This document shows positions 47,585 through 56,366 of a stretch of DNA of 64,000 nt, piece by piece. The notes under the pieces are model-generated. The model was not told the origin of the DNA. It made no database searches and was given only the letters and a program-made list of their open reading frames with translations. Both the position numbers and the translations under genes were made by a program. Each line of letters begins with the position of its first letter. Positions within the stretch are counted from its first letter, which is position 1. The stretch covers positions 120,641-184,640 of the forward strand of contig NZ_CP014311.1 of assembly GCF_001557535.2 (NCBI RefSeq), in the 5' to 3' direction. This DNA is from Burkholderia sp. PAMC 26561. GTDB lineage: Bacteria > Pseudomonadota > Gammaproteobacteria > Burkholderiales > Burkholderiaceae.

Positions 47585-48457
47585 ATGAACGCCAATCTCA
47601 AACACGCTAGCCGGCGCGCATTCGCCATCTGTGCAGTCGCGGCGATAACGGTCGTCACCGCGCCTGTGGCAATCGCCAGAAAATCAGTAGGCGACGCAAC
47701 GACACCTGCGATGATCGCCGACAACCCGATGAGCGCGCTCAATCCGTTCAATGGCGGGGCAGACCCCGTGACGATGCCCGGCGACGCGCGCATCGGCGTC
47801 TTTCCATACAGTCGGGATCAAATCTACCGTGTTCTGACCGCGCCGCTCAAGCTCACGACCATCGAACTGGAGAAGGGCGAGAAGCTCATTGCGGACCCCG
47901 CCATGGGCGACAGCATCCAGTGGGAAATCGACGACGACAAGTCAAACCACATCTTCATCAAGCCCCACAAAGCTGATCTTGTGAATACGCTTCACATTAC
48001 GACCAACAAGCGCGAGTACGACTTCACGCTCATTGCGTCGCCGGCAGGGGGCTTTTTCTACCAGACCGTTCGCTTTCAATATCCGCACTCGCCAATGACC
48101 CGTGTGACCTCGCGCGACGACCAGGGCGCTGGTTCCGATCGCGGCGGCGTCGACTCCGGATCGGTCAGTGTCGCACCGGACAAATTGAACTGGGACTACA
48201 GCGTTGACGGTCGCACCGAATTTACACCCGAGGTGGTCTTTGACGACGGTCACGCTATTTGGATGCGCATGCCGCAGAAAGCGCAGTCGTGGCCGGTACC
48301 GTTTATCAAGGATCACGGCGACGCGGTTGTCGCCAACTTCATTCGTCGCGGTGATTTCCTTGTGCTGCAGCGCCTGGCCGATGAGATCGTCTTGAAATCT
48401 GGCAAAGACGAAGTCACGGTCACCCGCGGTCGTCGCCACGTGTTCGGGCTGTTCTGA
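47585..48457 (+). CDS. virB9: VirB9/TrbG-family protein
   Basis: 290 residues with a signal peptide (hydrophobic core AICAVAAITVVTAPVAIA, cleavage after about residue 31). The N-terminal VirB9 domain (RIGVFPYSRDQIYRVLTAPLK, then HIFIKPHKADLVNTLHI) and C-terminal domain (NWDYSVDGRTEFTPEVVFDD, then IRRGDFLVLQRLADEIVL) follow the family plan. VirB9 forms the outer-membrane core ring with VirB10. Both domains are complete. virB10 starts five bases after the stop, so the three genes are one unit. Confidence 0.88.
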   Translation: MNANLKHASRRAFAICAVAAITVVTAPVAIARKSVGDATTPAMIADNPMSALNPFNGGADPVTMPGDARIGVFPYSRDQIYRVLTAPLKLTTIELEKGEKLIADPAMGDSIQWEIDDDKSNHIFIKPHKADLVNTLHITTNKREYDFTLIASPAGGFFYQTVRFQYPHSPMTRVTSRDDQGAGSDRGGVDSGSVSVAPDKLNWDYSVDGRTEFTPEVVFDDGHAIWMRMPQKAQSWPVPFIKDHGDAVVANFIRRGDFLVLQRLADEIVLKSGKDEVTVTRGRRHVFGLF

Positions 48458-48462
48458 TCGCC

Positions 48463-49713
48463 ATGGCCAAGAAAAACCCCGCTGACAATCCCAACGACGA
48501 GCAGATCGCGCTCACGAAGGGCAAGACACCTCGGAACGCCATCATGAGCATCGGCATTCTTGCCGCAATCGTGATCGGTGTTCTGGGCTTCTTCTATGAA
48601 CTTAAGGCATCTAATCAGGCAGAGCAGGACGCACGCGACAAAAAGAGCCTAGCGCTTAAGTCCAGCACTGAAGGCGCGGGCGACAAAGGTCCATCTGATA
48701 TTGAACAGGAAATCCGCAAGCAGCGGGACGCGGCAGCGGCGGAGGCAGCCGCACGCGCGGCGTCTGATGCAGCCGCTGCTCAACATCCTGTGAAGCCGAT
48801 GCTAACGGGCACTGATTTCCAAAGCGAAATTGACAAGGGTGGGGCGGATACGCAGGCGCTCGCACGTAATGCAGCCCAAGACGCGATTAACACGTCCTCC
48901 GTATTCAAGCAGTCCGGCGGATCGCGAAATAACCCTCAGCAGGCGACGACGCTTCCCCCAGGTGTTCCCTCGTTGGAAGAGTTTCGTGCATCACGAGCGG
49001 CCGCAGGCGACCCAAGTGCGGAGCAGCTCGCCATGCAGCTTGCCAAGCAGGGCCAAGCGCCTGAAGACAGGGATCGCGCGTTTTTGCGCGAGGCGGCGGC
49101 GCAAGGGGGCATCGAGCAGACAACGTTCAACGGTCGCTCACGCGGCTGCACGCTTACGCCCCCTCACAACATCCATGTCAAGACGATCGAGGGATTGAAT
49201 TCGGACAAGCCGGGACGTGTCGCGCTCATGGTTGATGAAGACGTGTACGACAGCCTTCAAGGCGACTGTCTGATGATCCCGAAAGGCTCGTTTATCAACG
49301 GCCAGTACAGCGCGGACGTCAAGGTTGGCCAAGAGCGCTTGCTAGTTGCCTCGACAAGCCTGCGCCTGCCCAACGGAAAGAGCGTGCCGATGAATGGCAT
49401 GCAAGGCGCTGACCAGAATGGCTATGCCGGATTCTCGGGCGACGTGAACAATCACTTCCTTAAAATCTTCGGCGCCGGTTTCATCACTGCGATTCTGCTG
49501 AAGTCATTCGACAATGGCGCCCAGACAGCGACGACGTCTAGCCCCAGTGGCGTCACGACCTACGGCAGCACGGCAGGTCAGGTCGCCGCGACGACAGCAC
49601 AAGCAGTTTTGCAGCGTAACCAAAACATCCCACCCACGATCACGGTCGATCCGGGTGAGAAGTTCCTTGTGCAAGTCACGCAGGACATCGTCATGGAGCC
49701 CTACCATGACTAA
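48463..49713 (+). CDS. virB10: VirB10/TrbI-family protein
   Basis: 416 residues. One inner-membrane helix (AIMSIGILAAIVIGVLGFF, residues 27-46), then an alanine- and glutamine-rich periplasmic linker to about residue 215, then the TrbI beta-barrel (CTLTPPHNIHVKTIEGLNSD, LMIPKGSFINGQYSADVKVG) with the antenna region FLKIFGAGFITAILLKSFDN. VirB10 spans the envelope and gates the channel. The proline content of the linker is low for the family. The last eight bases overlap the next gene. Confidence 0.9.
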   Translation: MAKKNPADNPNDEQIALTKGKTPRNAIMSIGILAAIVIGVLGFFYELKASNQAEQDARDKKSLALKSSTEGAGDKGPSDIEQEIRKQRDAAAAEAAARAASDAAAAQHPVKPMLTGTDFQSEIDKGGADTQALARNAAQDAINTSSVFKQSGGSRNNPQQATTLPPGVPSLEEFRASRAAAGDPSAEQLAMQLAKQGQAPEDRDRAFLREAAAQGGIEQTTFNGRSRGCTLTPPHNIHVKTIEGLNSDKPGRVALMVDEDVYDSLQGDCLMIPKGSFINGQYSADVKVGQERLLVASTSLRLPNGKSVPMNGMQGADQNGYAGFSGDVNNHFLKIFGAGFITAILLKSFDNGAQTATTSSPSGVTTYGSTAGQVAATTAQAVLQRNQNIPPTITVDPGEKFLVQVTQDIVMEPYHD

Positions 49714-50509
49714 CACGCTCCTTGCGGCCGCGCTGCTCCTCGTTGGATCCGCATGTAATGCGGCCACGATCGAAGAGATCATTAGCCCAACCCAATTCGT
49801 TGTTTCCAGTGCCGGTCAGCGCACCATTCTCGATATCGACGGTATCCCGATTTACGCATGCGGGATGAAGCCGTTTCAGTCGTGGGCTCAACGGCTGGAC
49901 GGCCAATCGCTGGAAATGGGGCAGGGCGCAACGCCAACCGTCAACGTTGATGGAGCGCCCGTCAGTCTGCTTGCCATTCTCGTGAGAGGCGGATGGGTAC
50001 AACCCAGCGTACTCACCGATGATGCCCAGGCTGCGATGACCGAGCGCCGTGGCGGCTGGGCGTGCGCATCCGCGCAAGCGCCGTTCGACGCCATGCATTC
50101 CACAGTCGATCCAAAAATCCTCGCCGGGATAGCACTTAACGAATCTGCCTATAACGGCAGGGCGTGGCCATGGACGCTGAATGTGGCTGGTCGCGGATTC
50201 TTCTTTCGCACGCGCGATGATGCCTATCGCGCGATTCGCATCCTGATCGCGGATGGTCGAAGTGACTTCGACATTGGCATCATGCAAGTCAACTGGGGAT
50301 ACCACTCCAAGCGCTTTGCTTCGCCGTGGGACGCCTTGAGTCCGGCGACCAACATCCACGTCGCCGAAGAGATTCTCAACGAGAACTATCAGAAGACGCA
50401 TTCCGCGGTGAAAGCGGTGGCGTACTACCACAGCGCCAACCCGCAGCCGGGGCGTGAATATCTCGCGCGGTTCGTCCAGCACCTCTCTCAAATCGATCGC
50501 GGCTTATGA
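49706..50509 (+). CDS. Lytic transglycosylase with extra N-terminal domain
   Basis: 267 residues from the ATG at 49706, which overlaps virB10 by 8 bases; a longer frame upstream is a shadow. A signal peptide (LLAAALLLVGSACNA) is followed by a 100-residue domain (ATIEEIISPTQFVVSS, LDIDGIPIYAC) that resembles a small OB/SNase-like fold, by eye only. The C-terminal domain is SLT-like: catalytic glutamate in IALNESAYNG, then DFDIGIMQVNWGYH and AVKAVAYYHSANP. It should open peptidoglycan for the secretion or pilus channel, as VirB1 or PilT proteins do. Confidence 0.78.
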   Translation: MTNTLLAAALLLVGSACNAATIEEIISPTQFVVSSAGQRTILDIDGIPIYACGMKPFQSWAQRLDGQSLEMGQGATPTVNVDGAPVSLLAILVRGGWVQPSVLTDDAQAAMTERRGGWACASAQAPFDAMHSTVDPKILAGIALNESAYNGRAWPWTLNVAGRGFFFRTRDDAYRAIRILIADGRSDFDIGIMQVNWGYHSKRFASPWDALSPATNIHVAEEILNENYQKTHSAVKAVAYYHSANPQPGREYLARFVQHLSQIDRGL

Positions 50510-51768
50510 AGCAATCACTCACAGTCGTTTCTATTGCGTTGGCACTGCTCTCGGTGAACGTCGCGCTCGCCGGCACCGACCCATTCGACTTCGACTACGA
50601 AATCGCAGGTAATGTGCTCGAGCGTCCTGCCCTCGTCTTCAATGATGGAAGTTCAACCTACTTTCAGCCCCGGGCAGGACAGAATCTGCGTGTCGAGGGC
50701 GGCCACAACGAAGGACCTTATGTCGTCGTCCCTGGCACGCCCGACGTCATCCATTACTCCACAGGACAAACCACTGCCACGGCGTACTGGAAGAAAGCAA
50801 ACCGCTTCATGGGCGATAAGACCCGCGAAAGCGACGATCTCCCGTCCGGCTTCACGGGTTTCTCCGGACGTCTCGCGCTAATCGGTGCGCATTCGCACCT
50901 TGAAAACACCCGCGCGTTGAACGCCACCATGCCGCTGTCGCAAATGGTTAAGGCGTTGGTGCCGCAAGGGTGGACAGGCTCTGCGCAGAAGGATATCGAC
51001 CTCACCGCTTCAACGAGTTTCGCAACGCGGGATGGCGAAAACTGGATGCAGTCGTTCGACCGGCTGATCGCCTCATCCGACATGTACGCGGACGTCGATT
51101 TCGATTCGCGGCATGTCACCTTGCGGCGCTCGGCACCCAAGTCGGTGGCTGTGAACTATGTGGCGAGCAACGCGCCGTCGCCATCTGCATCTGCATCTGC
51201 ATCGGCATCGGCATCGACGATCGCGGATCCAATTGCTGCGATTGCCGCGAGCTCTGCAGACGCCCCCGTCCATGATTCGCTGCTTGCCTCAAAGCTTGGT
51301 GCGGTCGCCATTCGTGATGGCGACGACTCGCACGTCCAGATCAAATTTTCGCCAAAACCGGCAGCGGAAATCAAAGTGGTCGATGAAAGCGGCAAGTCGT
51401 TGCGCCCGAAGTGGGATGACTCCGGCAACGTACTCACGATCAACCGCGCCGAGCGCTTCGTTGTATCGAACGGCGCAGACCAAGTGGAAGTGGCCCGGGT
51501 CGCCGGAACCGTCTACGAATTCGATACAGGGAACAAGGCCGCCTTGGAGAGTGTGTTCGACAAGGACGGATCGACGTTCTTTAAATTCGCCGATTCGGTC
51601 GGTCACGTAACGGTGGCGGATGCAAGGCATCTCGGTACGGGCGAACAGAAAGGCCGCTACTACAAGTTTAACGGCACGTCCGACCAGTTCATCGTGAATG
51701 CGGACGGCAACGTTGTGAATGTGACGCGTCGCCATGACGTGCGTTTCTTTGACAGAGCCAAATCGTGA
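50506..51768 (+). CDS. Secreted VirB9-like/TcpQ-like hybrid protein
   Basis: 420 residues with a signal peptide (TVVSIALALLSVNVALA). Two segments resemble VirB9 pieces: residues 37-60 (ERPALVFNDGSSTYFQP) and 265-415 (FSPKPAAEIKVVDE, FDKDGSTFFKF, YYKFNGTSDQFIV). Between them is a TcpQ/PilL-like segment (STSFATRDGENWMQSFDRLI) and a Ser-Ala repeat from a hexanucleotide array (51184-51216). This mix is unusual. A role in linking the VirB core to the pilus secretin is inferred from domains and position. It overlaps both neighbours by four bases. Confidence 0.6.
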   Translation: MKQSLTVVSIALALLSVNVALAGTDPFDFDYEIAGNVLERPALVFNDGSSTYFQPRAGQNLRVEGGHNEGPYVVVPGTPDVIHYSTGQTTATAYWKKANRFMGDKTRESDDLPSGFTGFSGRLALIGAHSHLENTRALNATMPLSQMVKALVPQGWTGSAQKDIDLTASTSFATRDGENWMQSFDRLIASSDMYADVDFDSRHVTLRRSAPKSVAVNYVASNAPSPSASASASASASTIADPIAAIAASSADAPVHDSLLASKLGAVAIRDGDDSHVQIKFSPKPAAEIKVVDESGKSLRPKWDDSGNVLTINRAERFVVSNGADQVEVARVAGTVYEFDTGNKAALESVFDKDGSTFFKFADSVGHVTVADARHLGTGEQKGRYYKFNGTSDQFIVNADGNVVNVTRRHDVRFFDRAKS

Positions 51769-52208
51769 GCACGGCCGTCATGACGATCAACCATCTTCTT
51801 GCTGGCGTCGTGCTGTGGCTCGTGGCTGCGCCGTCGATTGCACGTGCAGATTGCCTTGATGATGCAGCCGCATTTCATCGGGTGAACGTGGTCCTCGTGC
51901 GCGCCATTGCGCAACAAGAATCTGGCATGCGTGCAAATGCCGTCAACGTGAATCGCGATGGTTCGGAAGACATTGGCCTCATGCAGATCAACAGCTCCTG
52001 GTTGCCAAAGCTCTCGCGGTGGGGCATCACCCGCGAGCGCCTGTTCGACGCATGCGTGAACAGCTACGTCGGCACCTGGATCCTCGCGTCGAACATCAAA
52101 CAGTTCGGGCCGACCTGGCGCGCCGTAGGCGCGTACAACGCCGTATCCAGTTCAAAGCAACTGATTTATGCCACCCATATTTATCGCCGCATCCAGCGCG
52201 GCAACTGA
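51765..52208 (+). CDS. pilT: Lytic transglycosylase, IagB/PilT type
   Basis: 147 residues from a GTG at 51765 overlapping the previous stop; an ATG at 51780 is the alternative. A signal peptide ends near ARA, then a compact SLT domain: catalytic glutamate in IAQQESGMRANAVN, IGLMQINSSWLPKL, and GTWILASNIKQFG...WRAVGAYNA. Size and motif spacing match IagB/PilT-type enzymes of type III secretion and type IVb pilus operons. This is the second transglycosylase in the cluster, which is unusual but seen when two machines share a locus. Confidence 0.85.
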   Translation: MSTAVMTINHLLAGVVLWLVAAPSIARADCLDDAAAFHRVNVVLVRAIAQQESGMRANAVNVNRDGSEDIGLMQINSSWLPKLSRWGITRERLFDACVNSYVGTWILASNIKQFGPTWRAVGAYNAVSSSKQLIYATHIYRRIQRGN

Positions 52209-52212
52209 CCGC

Positions 52213-52830
52213 ATGACGTCACACATTCCTATGAAAACATCTTTCCTGTTTCGTCCGGTCGGCCGCTTGATCGCGTTTTTGATGCTGGCCGTAGCCGCCA
52301 ATGCGATGGCCGCCGATCCTGATCAGTCGCGCTTGGCAGCGCCGGCTGGCGAAGGTTGGCAAGTGTTGTCCGCCCCGAGCGGCTCAAAAGCAACGGCCTC
52401 GCCGATAAAGATGACGCCTGCAAGTGCGGCCTCCAACGATGCCTTCGCATCGCGCGGTATGAGTTCGGTGGACGCCAAACCGATCCAGATAGCAATGGCT
52501 CCGACTTCGACCGCGGTTGCACCGGTCGTGCTTCCCTCGCCGTCGGCAGCGGTCGCACCTAACGGCATTCTGACCTTCTCGATCACACCTCAAGACTCCA
52601 ATTTGCGCAACGCGCTTGATCGTTGGCTTCAGCAGCAGGGGTGGCAACTCGCCTGGAAGATCGATGACGATCTGCCGCTTGAATTCAACGCGACGTTTTC
52701 CGGCGACTTCAAGTCGATCCTCACACAGGTCATGCAGGCCACCAATCACATGCGCACGCCCACCCGCGTATGCAAGCACACCAACAACGTGATCCGCGTC
52801 GTCGCACGCGCGGCCAACTGCCAAGAGTAA
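52213..52830 (+). CDS. pilL: TcpQ/PilL C-terminal domain protein
   Basis: 205 residues from the ATG at 52213, or 199 from 52231 (MKTSFLF). A signal peptide (LIAFLMLAVAANAMA) is followed by an Ala/Pro-rich linker and a C-terminal TcpQ domain (FSITPQDSNLRNALDRWLQQ, then WKIDDDLPLEFNATFSGDFK). In R64-like pili, PilL aids assembly of the PilN secretin at the outer membrane; TcpQ does so for TcpC. The next gene is the secretin, which supports this. Confidence 0.75.
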   Translation: MTSHIPMKTSFLFRPVGRLIAFLMLAVAANAMAADPDQSRLAAPAGEGWQVLSAPSGSKATASPIKMTPASAASNDAFASRGMSSVDAKPIQIAMAPTSTAVAPVVLPSPSAAVAPNGILTFSITPQDSNLRNALDRWLQQQGWQLAWKIDDDLPLEFNATFSGDFKSILTQVMQATNHMRTPTRVCKHTNNVIRVVARAANCQE

Positions 52831-52835
52831 TCATC

Positions 52836-54506
52836 ATGCGCCATAACACGATCAAAATTGCCGCGTCGCTTACCCTGGCCTCGATGCTTTCGGGCTGCGC
52901 TGTCAGCCAAATGGATGTCAATCGGGCGTACTCTGCGGCCGCCGCGGACGCCGCTACCGCAATGGGCAATGGTCCAGAATCCATGCCCCTCGTTGAGGAG
53001 GTGCCGACTGCATTTCTCGGCGACCGTCTTGTACCTGTGGCTTATGAAGCGACGCTCCCGGCGGTATTTCGCGACAAGATGGTGACGTTCCCGCCGAACC
53101 TGCCAATCTCCAGAATCGGTACGCTCGTCTCGAGTGCAACCGGCTATCCGGTCCATATTAGCCCGGACGTGTTTATTCCGCGTGAATCGCTGATTCCGAA
53201 AAGCGCCGGGTCCGCATCCGTAGCGCCTGCGGTTGCGGCCGGCGCGCCGATGGGTGGTTTGGGCGGACCACTGCCGACCTCGCTGGCAAGCGCAAGTGTC
53301 AAATCAGGCGTGGAGCCGGTGTACGCACAGCCTTGCAACTGCAAGGTCGGGCAGTACCTACGCGGTGTGACCGAAGATCTCGGACTCGACTGGAGCTTCG
53401 ACGGCACAACAATCGCGATCTCTCGGTTCGTGACGAAGACGTTCACCATTTCGGCTGTACCCGGAAAGGTCAATGTGAAGTCGTCGATGTCCAAGGGCAC
53501 GGATACCTCGACCGGCAATCAGTCGTCGGGAACCACGGGTGGCTCGACGGGCAACACAGGATCATTCTCGGCGGTGACGTCGACCGGTCGCGACGGATCG
53601 TTTGATCAGATTGCGTTGATTCAGGATGAACTCAACCAGTTGAAGTCGCCGATGGGTGTCGTCACGGTGAATCCGCAAAGCCGCCTTGTCATGGTGCGCG
53701 ATACGAAAGAGGCCGTCGATCGCATGGGTGCGCTGCTGGCACGCGAGAATGCCATTTCGACGCGTCAGGTTGCGTTGCGTGTGCGCACGCTGCAGTTCGA
53801 CATCAACGATGGAACGCAAGCAGGCATCAGTGCAGATGTGATCTTTAACCGTATCTCGGACGGCTTGAAGAAGTACTCGGTGGCCTTCGGCTCGCCGACG
53901 TCGCTCGCGACATCAGCCGGTTCGGTCGGCTTGTCCGTCCTGCGAGCCAACTCGCCGCTCGAAGGCACGAACGCTGTCATCAATGGCGTGAACAGTTATG
54001 GCAAAACCGTCCAGGACAACACGGTTACCAAGATGACGTTGAACGGCTTGCCGGTGTCAGTGGGTTCCTTCGAGACGAAGGGCTATCTTGCGGCGACGAC
54101 GCCTTCTGCGGGCGGAATTGTCGGATCGTCGGGTGGCTCCGTTGGGCTGCAACCGGGTTCGGTGACCGTTGGCGACTTCGTGAATATCCTGCCGTCTGTC
54201 AACGATCACAACCAGATCGTCTTGTCGTACTGGAGCGATAGCTCGAAACTCAATGGCCCGTTCCAGACGATCAGCGCGGGCTCGGGTGCGACGCTGCAGC
54301 AAATCCAGTTGCCCGACATCATCGGCAGCAAGGATGACCAGACCATTGCCCTTTCCGACGGTCAGACAATGGTTCTGTATGGGGCTGTGACCAACCACTA
54401 TGACGCGGCGAGCAACAACGGTATCGCCGGGCTGAGCGGTGCTTGGAACAAGTCGCGCACGTTCCAAGTGATCATGCTCACGGCCACTGTTGTTTCGTCG
54501 ATGTGA
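52836..54506 (+). CDS. pilN: PilN-family secretin lipoprotein
   Basis: 556 residues from the ATG at 52836. The lipobox LASMLSGC places the lipid on Cys21. An N-terminal domain (ISRIGTLVSSATGYPVHISPD) and a Ser/Thr/Gly-rich stretch (TGNQSSGTTGGSTGNTG) precede the secretin core (LRVRTLQFDINDGTQAGISA; QPGSVTVGDFVNILPSVND; IALSDGQTMVLYGAV). PilN/BfpB-type proteins form the outer-membrane ring through which a type IVb pilus exits. It lies directly after the TcpQ-like gene. Its stop overlaps the pilO start codon. Confidence 0.9.
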   Translation: MRHNTIKIAASLTLASMLSGCAVSQMDVNRAYSAAAADAATAMGNGPESMPLVEEVPTAFLGDRLVPVAYEATLPAVFRDKMVTFPPNLPISRIGTLVSSATGYPVHISPDVFIPRESLIPKSAGSASVAPAVAAGAPMGGLGGPLPTSLASASVKSGVEPVYAQPCNCKVGQYLRGVTEDLGLDWSFDGTTIAISRFVTKTFTISAVPGKVNVKSSMSKGTDTSTGNQSSGTTGGSTGNTGSFSAVTSTGRDGSFDQIALIQDELNQLKSPMGVVTVNPQSRLVMVRDTKEAVDRMGALLARENAISTRQVALRVRTLQFDINDGTQAGISADVIFNRISDGLKKYSVAFGSPTSLATSAGSVGLSVLRANSPLEGTNAVINGVNSYGKTVQDNTVTKMTLNGLPVSVGSFETKGYLAATTPSAGGIVGSSGGSVGLQPGSVTVGDFVNILPSVNDHNQIVLSYWSDSSKLNGPFQTISAGSGATLQQIQLPDIIGSKDDQTIALSDGQTMVLYGAVTNHYDAASNNGIAGLSGAWNKSRTFQVIMLTATVVSSM

Positions 54507-55795
54507 GCGCCGGCATGCATCTCGAACCTATCCCAGGAGAGAAGGGCGCGCGGCTCGTGTTTGGTCTCGAGTGGCGTGCCTACGCGACCAAGGGCGCGGC
54601 TGCTGAGCGTCGGCGCTACGCCGAGCAGTTCGATGCTACGCATTACGTCGAGCTCAAAACGAACGGAGAGACGATCGGCGGGTTCTGCAACCTCGATCCC
54701 GATGAGCGCAAGGGCTTAAAGCTTTATTCCGCCGCTGCTCGAATCGCGCTACTTGAAATCGTGCGCGCGAAACCGGCCGTGCTTGTGTTGATCCAGAACG
54801 ATCAGCGCGTGCACTTCGTGCATGTGTTGCGAGGCGCGGTTTCTGTCGATGAAGATATTCCGCTCGTGTCGCTGGATGCACGGCGTGTCGCGCTCGAGGA
54901 TCAGTGCGCGAAGATCAACCTGCCGTTGGTCACGCTTGGCCACGGCGCGCAGTTGCACGATGTCGACGAGCCATTTCCGATCCGGGAATTGCTCGCGGCG
55001 CGCAAGACGGCCGAAATCAAGAAGGTGCCGGTCAAGCTTCCGGTTGCGCTTCCATTGCTCGTGATCGCGTGCGCCGGTTTCTTTGGCGTAAGCAAGGCGA
55101 TCGAATTTTTCAATCCCCCGCCACCGCCGGCACCGCCGCCGCCTACCTACATGCAGGAGTATCAAACTGCAGTGGCACGCACTTTCGCGGCACCGGCGCC
55201 GCTTGCGTCAGTCATGGCCCCCCGACTGCTCGCGGCATTTGGTGGGCATGAGAGCAACACGTCCGGCTGGCAGTTCTGGAAGGCCACCTGCAATGCGACA
55301 GGTCCCTGCAAGGTCACTTATAAGCGACAGGGCGGCACCTTCAAGGACTTCGACGCGAACGCGCCCGAGGACATTCGTCCTGTGGTCTTTAACGCCAATG
55401 GCTCGCAACTCGATGCGAAAGGCCCACAGGTAAGCGTGGTGGAACGGGTCGCGCTCGCTCAGGCCAAAATGTGGCCCACATCGCAGGCGCTCATCAAAGC
55501 GCTGCAGACTGAGCCTCAGAAACTGTCCGTCACCCCCTTCACGCTTGATAGCTACGGATACGTCGTAGATATCAAGGATCCCGAGCGCATCCTGCCACGC
55601 CAGCCGGCGCCGGGCGATGTGCAAGGTCCGCTCATCTTGCGCGGGCAATGGGAAATCGATGGATACAAATGGCAAGCACCGCTGCTCGCGCGCCTGCCCG
55701 ACAACATGGCGCTCGACTCCTTGGACCTCGAATTGAAGGAAGACGGAACCGGCGTTCATTTCACCGCAAAGGGCAAATATTATGCTTATAAGTAA
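54503..55795 (+). CDS. pilO: PilO-like type IVb pilus protein
   Basis: 430 residues from a GTG at 54503 overlapping the pilN stop; an ATG at 54515 (MHLEPIPGEKG) is as likely. The N-terminal 175 residues are cytoplasmic, then one membrane helix (LPLLVIACAGFFGVSKAI), a proline-rich hinge (PPPPPAPPPP) and a periplasmic domain of about 210 residues. This matches PilO of R64-type pili, an inner-membrane assembly platform protein. The long cytoplasmic domain distinguishes it from the PilO of type IVa pili. Confidence 0.82.
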   Translation: MSAGMHLEPIPGEKGARLVFGLEWRAYATKGAAAERRRYAEQFDATHYVELKTNGETIGGFCNLDPDERKGLKLYSAAARIALLEIVRAKPAVLVLIQNDQRVHFVHVLRGAVSVDEDIPLVSLDARRVALEDQCAKINLPLVTLGHGAQLHDVDEPFPIRELLAARKTAEIKKVPVKLPVALPLLVIACAGFFGVSKAIEFFNPPPPPAPPPPTYMQEYQTAVARTFAAPAPLASVMAPRLLAAFGGHESNTSGWQFWKATCNATGPCKVTYKRQGGTFKDFDANAPEDIRPVVFNANGSQLDAKGPQVSVVERVALAQAKMWPTSQALIKALQTEPQKLSVTPFTLDSYGYVVDIKDPERILPRQPAPGDVQGPLILRGQWEIDGYKWQAPLLARLPDNMALDSLDLELKEDGTGVHFTAKGKYYAYK

Positions 55796-56363
55796 ATCCG
55801 CTCTGGCCGGCGCGATGGCACTCGCGCTTGCGGGCGGGCTGCACGCTCAAGAGAAACATCTCACGCTTGATGATATCGACCAGCTTGCGCGCCAGAAGAT
55901 CGTCGACAGCATGAAGAAGACGCCTGACGGCAATGGAAGCCAGCAGGCTGCCCCAATGCTCGGTGCGTCGTTACCAGCGACACCAGCACCCGCTCAGGCG
56001 GCAGAAGCACCCAAGCCCGCACCACGGCGCGTGGCTCCAGTCGCGCAATCGGTGCCTGTCACGTTCCTCGGTGCGTTCAGTGACTCGACGGGTTCCTACG
56101 TCCTGTACGACTACATGGGTGCGATCTACCCCGGGCGGCAGGGCACAAAGCTTCTCAACGGCTGGACCGTGTCTCGCATCGATGGTTATCAGGTCACCGT
56201 CACGGAGGGCAAACGCAGCTGGAGCCAGGTGATTGTCGCGCAGGCGATCCCGGTGCCCGAGCCGTCGGCTTCTGGCTCGAGCATGCAGGCGCTTAACGAT
56301 TTGAATAGTCCGTTGCCTACCGCTCCGGGCGGAAACTCTGTTTTTATTCCGGTGGGGAAGTAA
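55782..56363 (+). CDS. pilP: PilP type IVb pilus biogenesis protein
   Basis: 193 residues. A signal peptide (ALAGAMALALAGGLHA) is followed by a coiled helix (LDDIDQLARQKIVDSMKK), an Ala/Pro-rich linker and a small beta domain (VTFLGAFSDSTGSYVLYDYM, then GWTVSRIDGYQVTV) like the secretin-contacting HR domain of PilP/GspC. It probably links the inner-membrane platform to the PilN secretin. The start lies 14 bases inside pilO, and pilQ begins three bases after the stop. Confidence 0.85.
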   Translation: MLISKSALAGAMALALAGGLHAQEKHLTLDDIDQLARQKIVDSMKKTPDGNGSQQAAPMLGASLPATPAPAQAAEAPKPAPRRVAPVAQSVPVTFLGAFSDSTGSYVLYDYMGAIYPGRQGTKLLNGWTVSRIDGYQVTVTEGKRSWSQVIVAQAIPVPEPSASGSSMQALNDLNSPLPTAPGGNSVFIPVGK

Positions 56364-56366
56364 GCC

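Noticed and set aside
46878..49713. A complete conjugative type IV secretion system
   Set aside because: Only VirB8, VirB9 and VirB10 are present in the window, with no VirB4, VirB6, coupling protein or relaxase.
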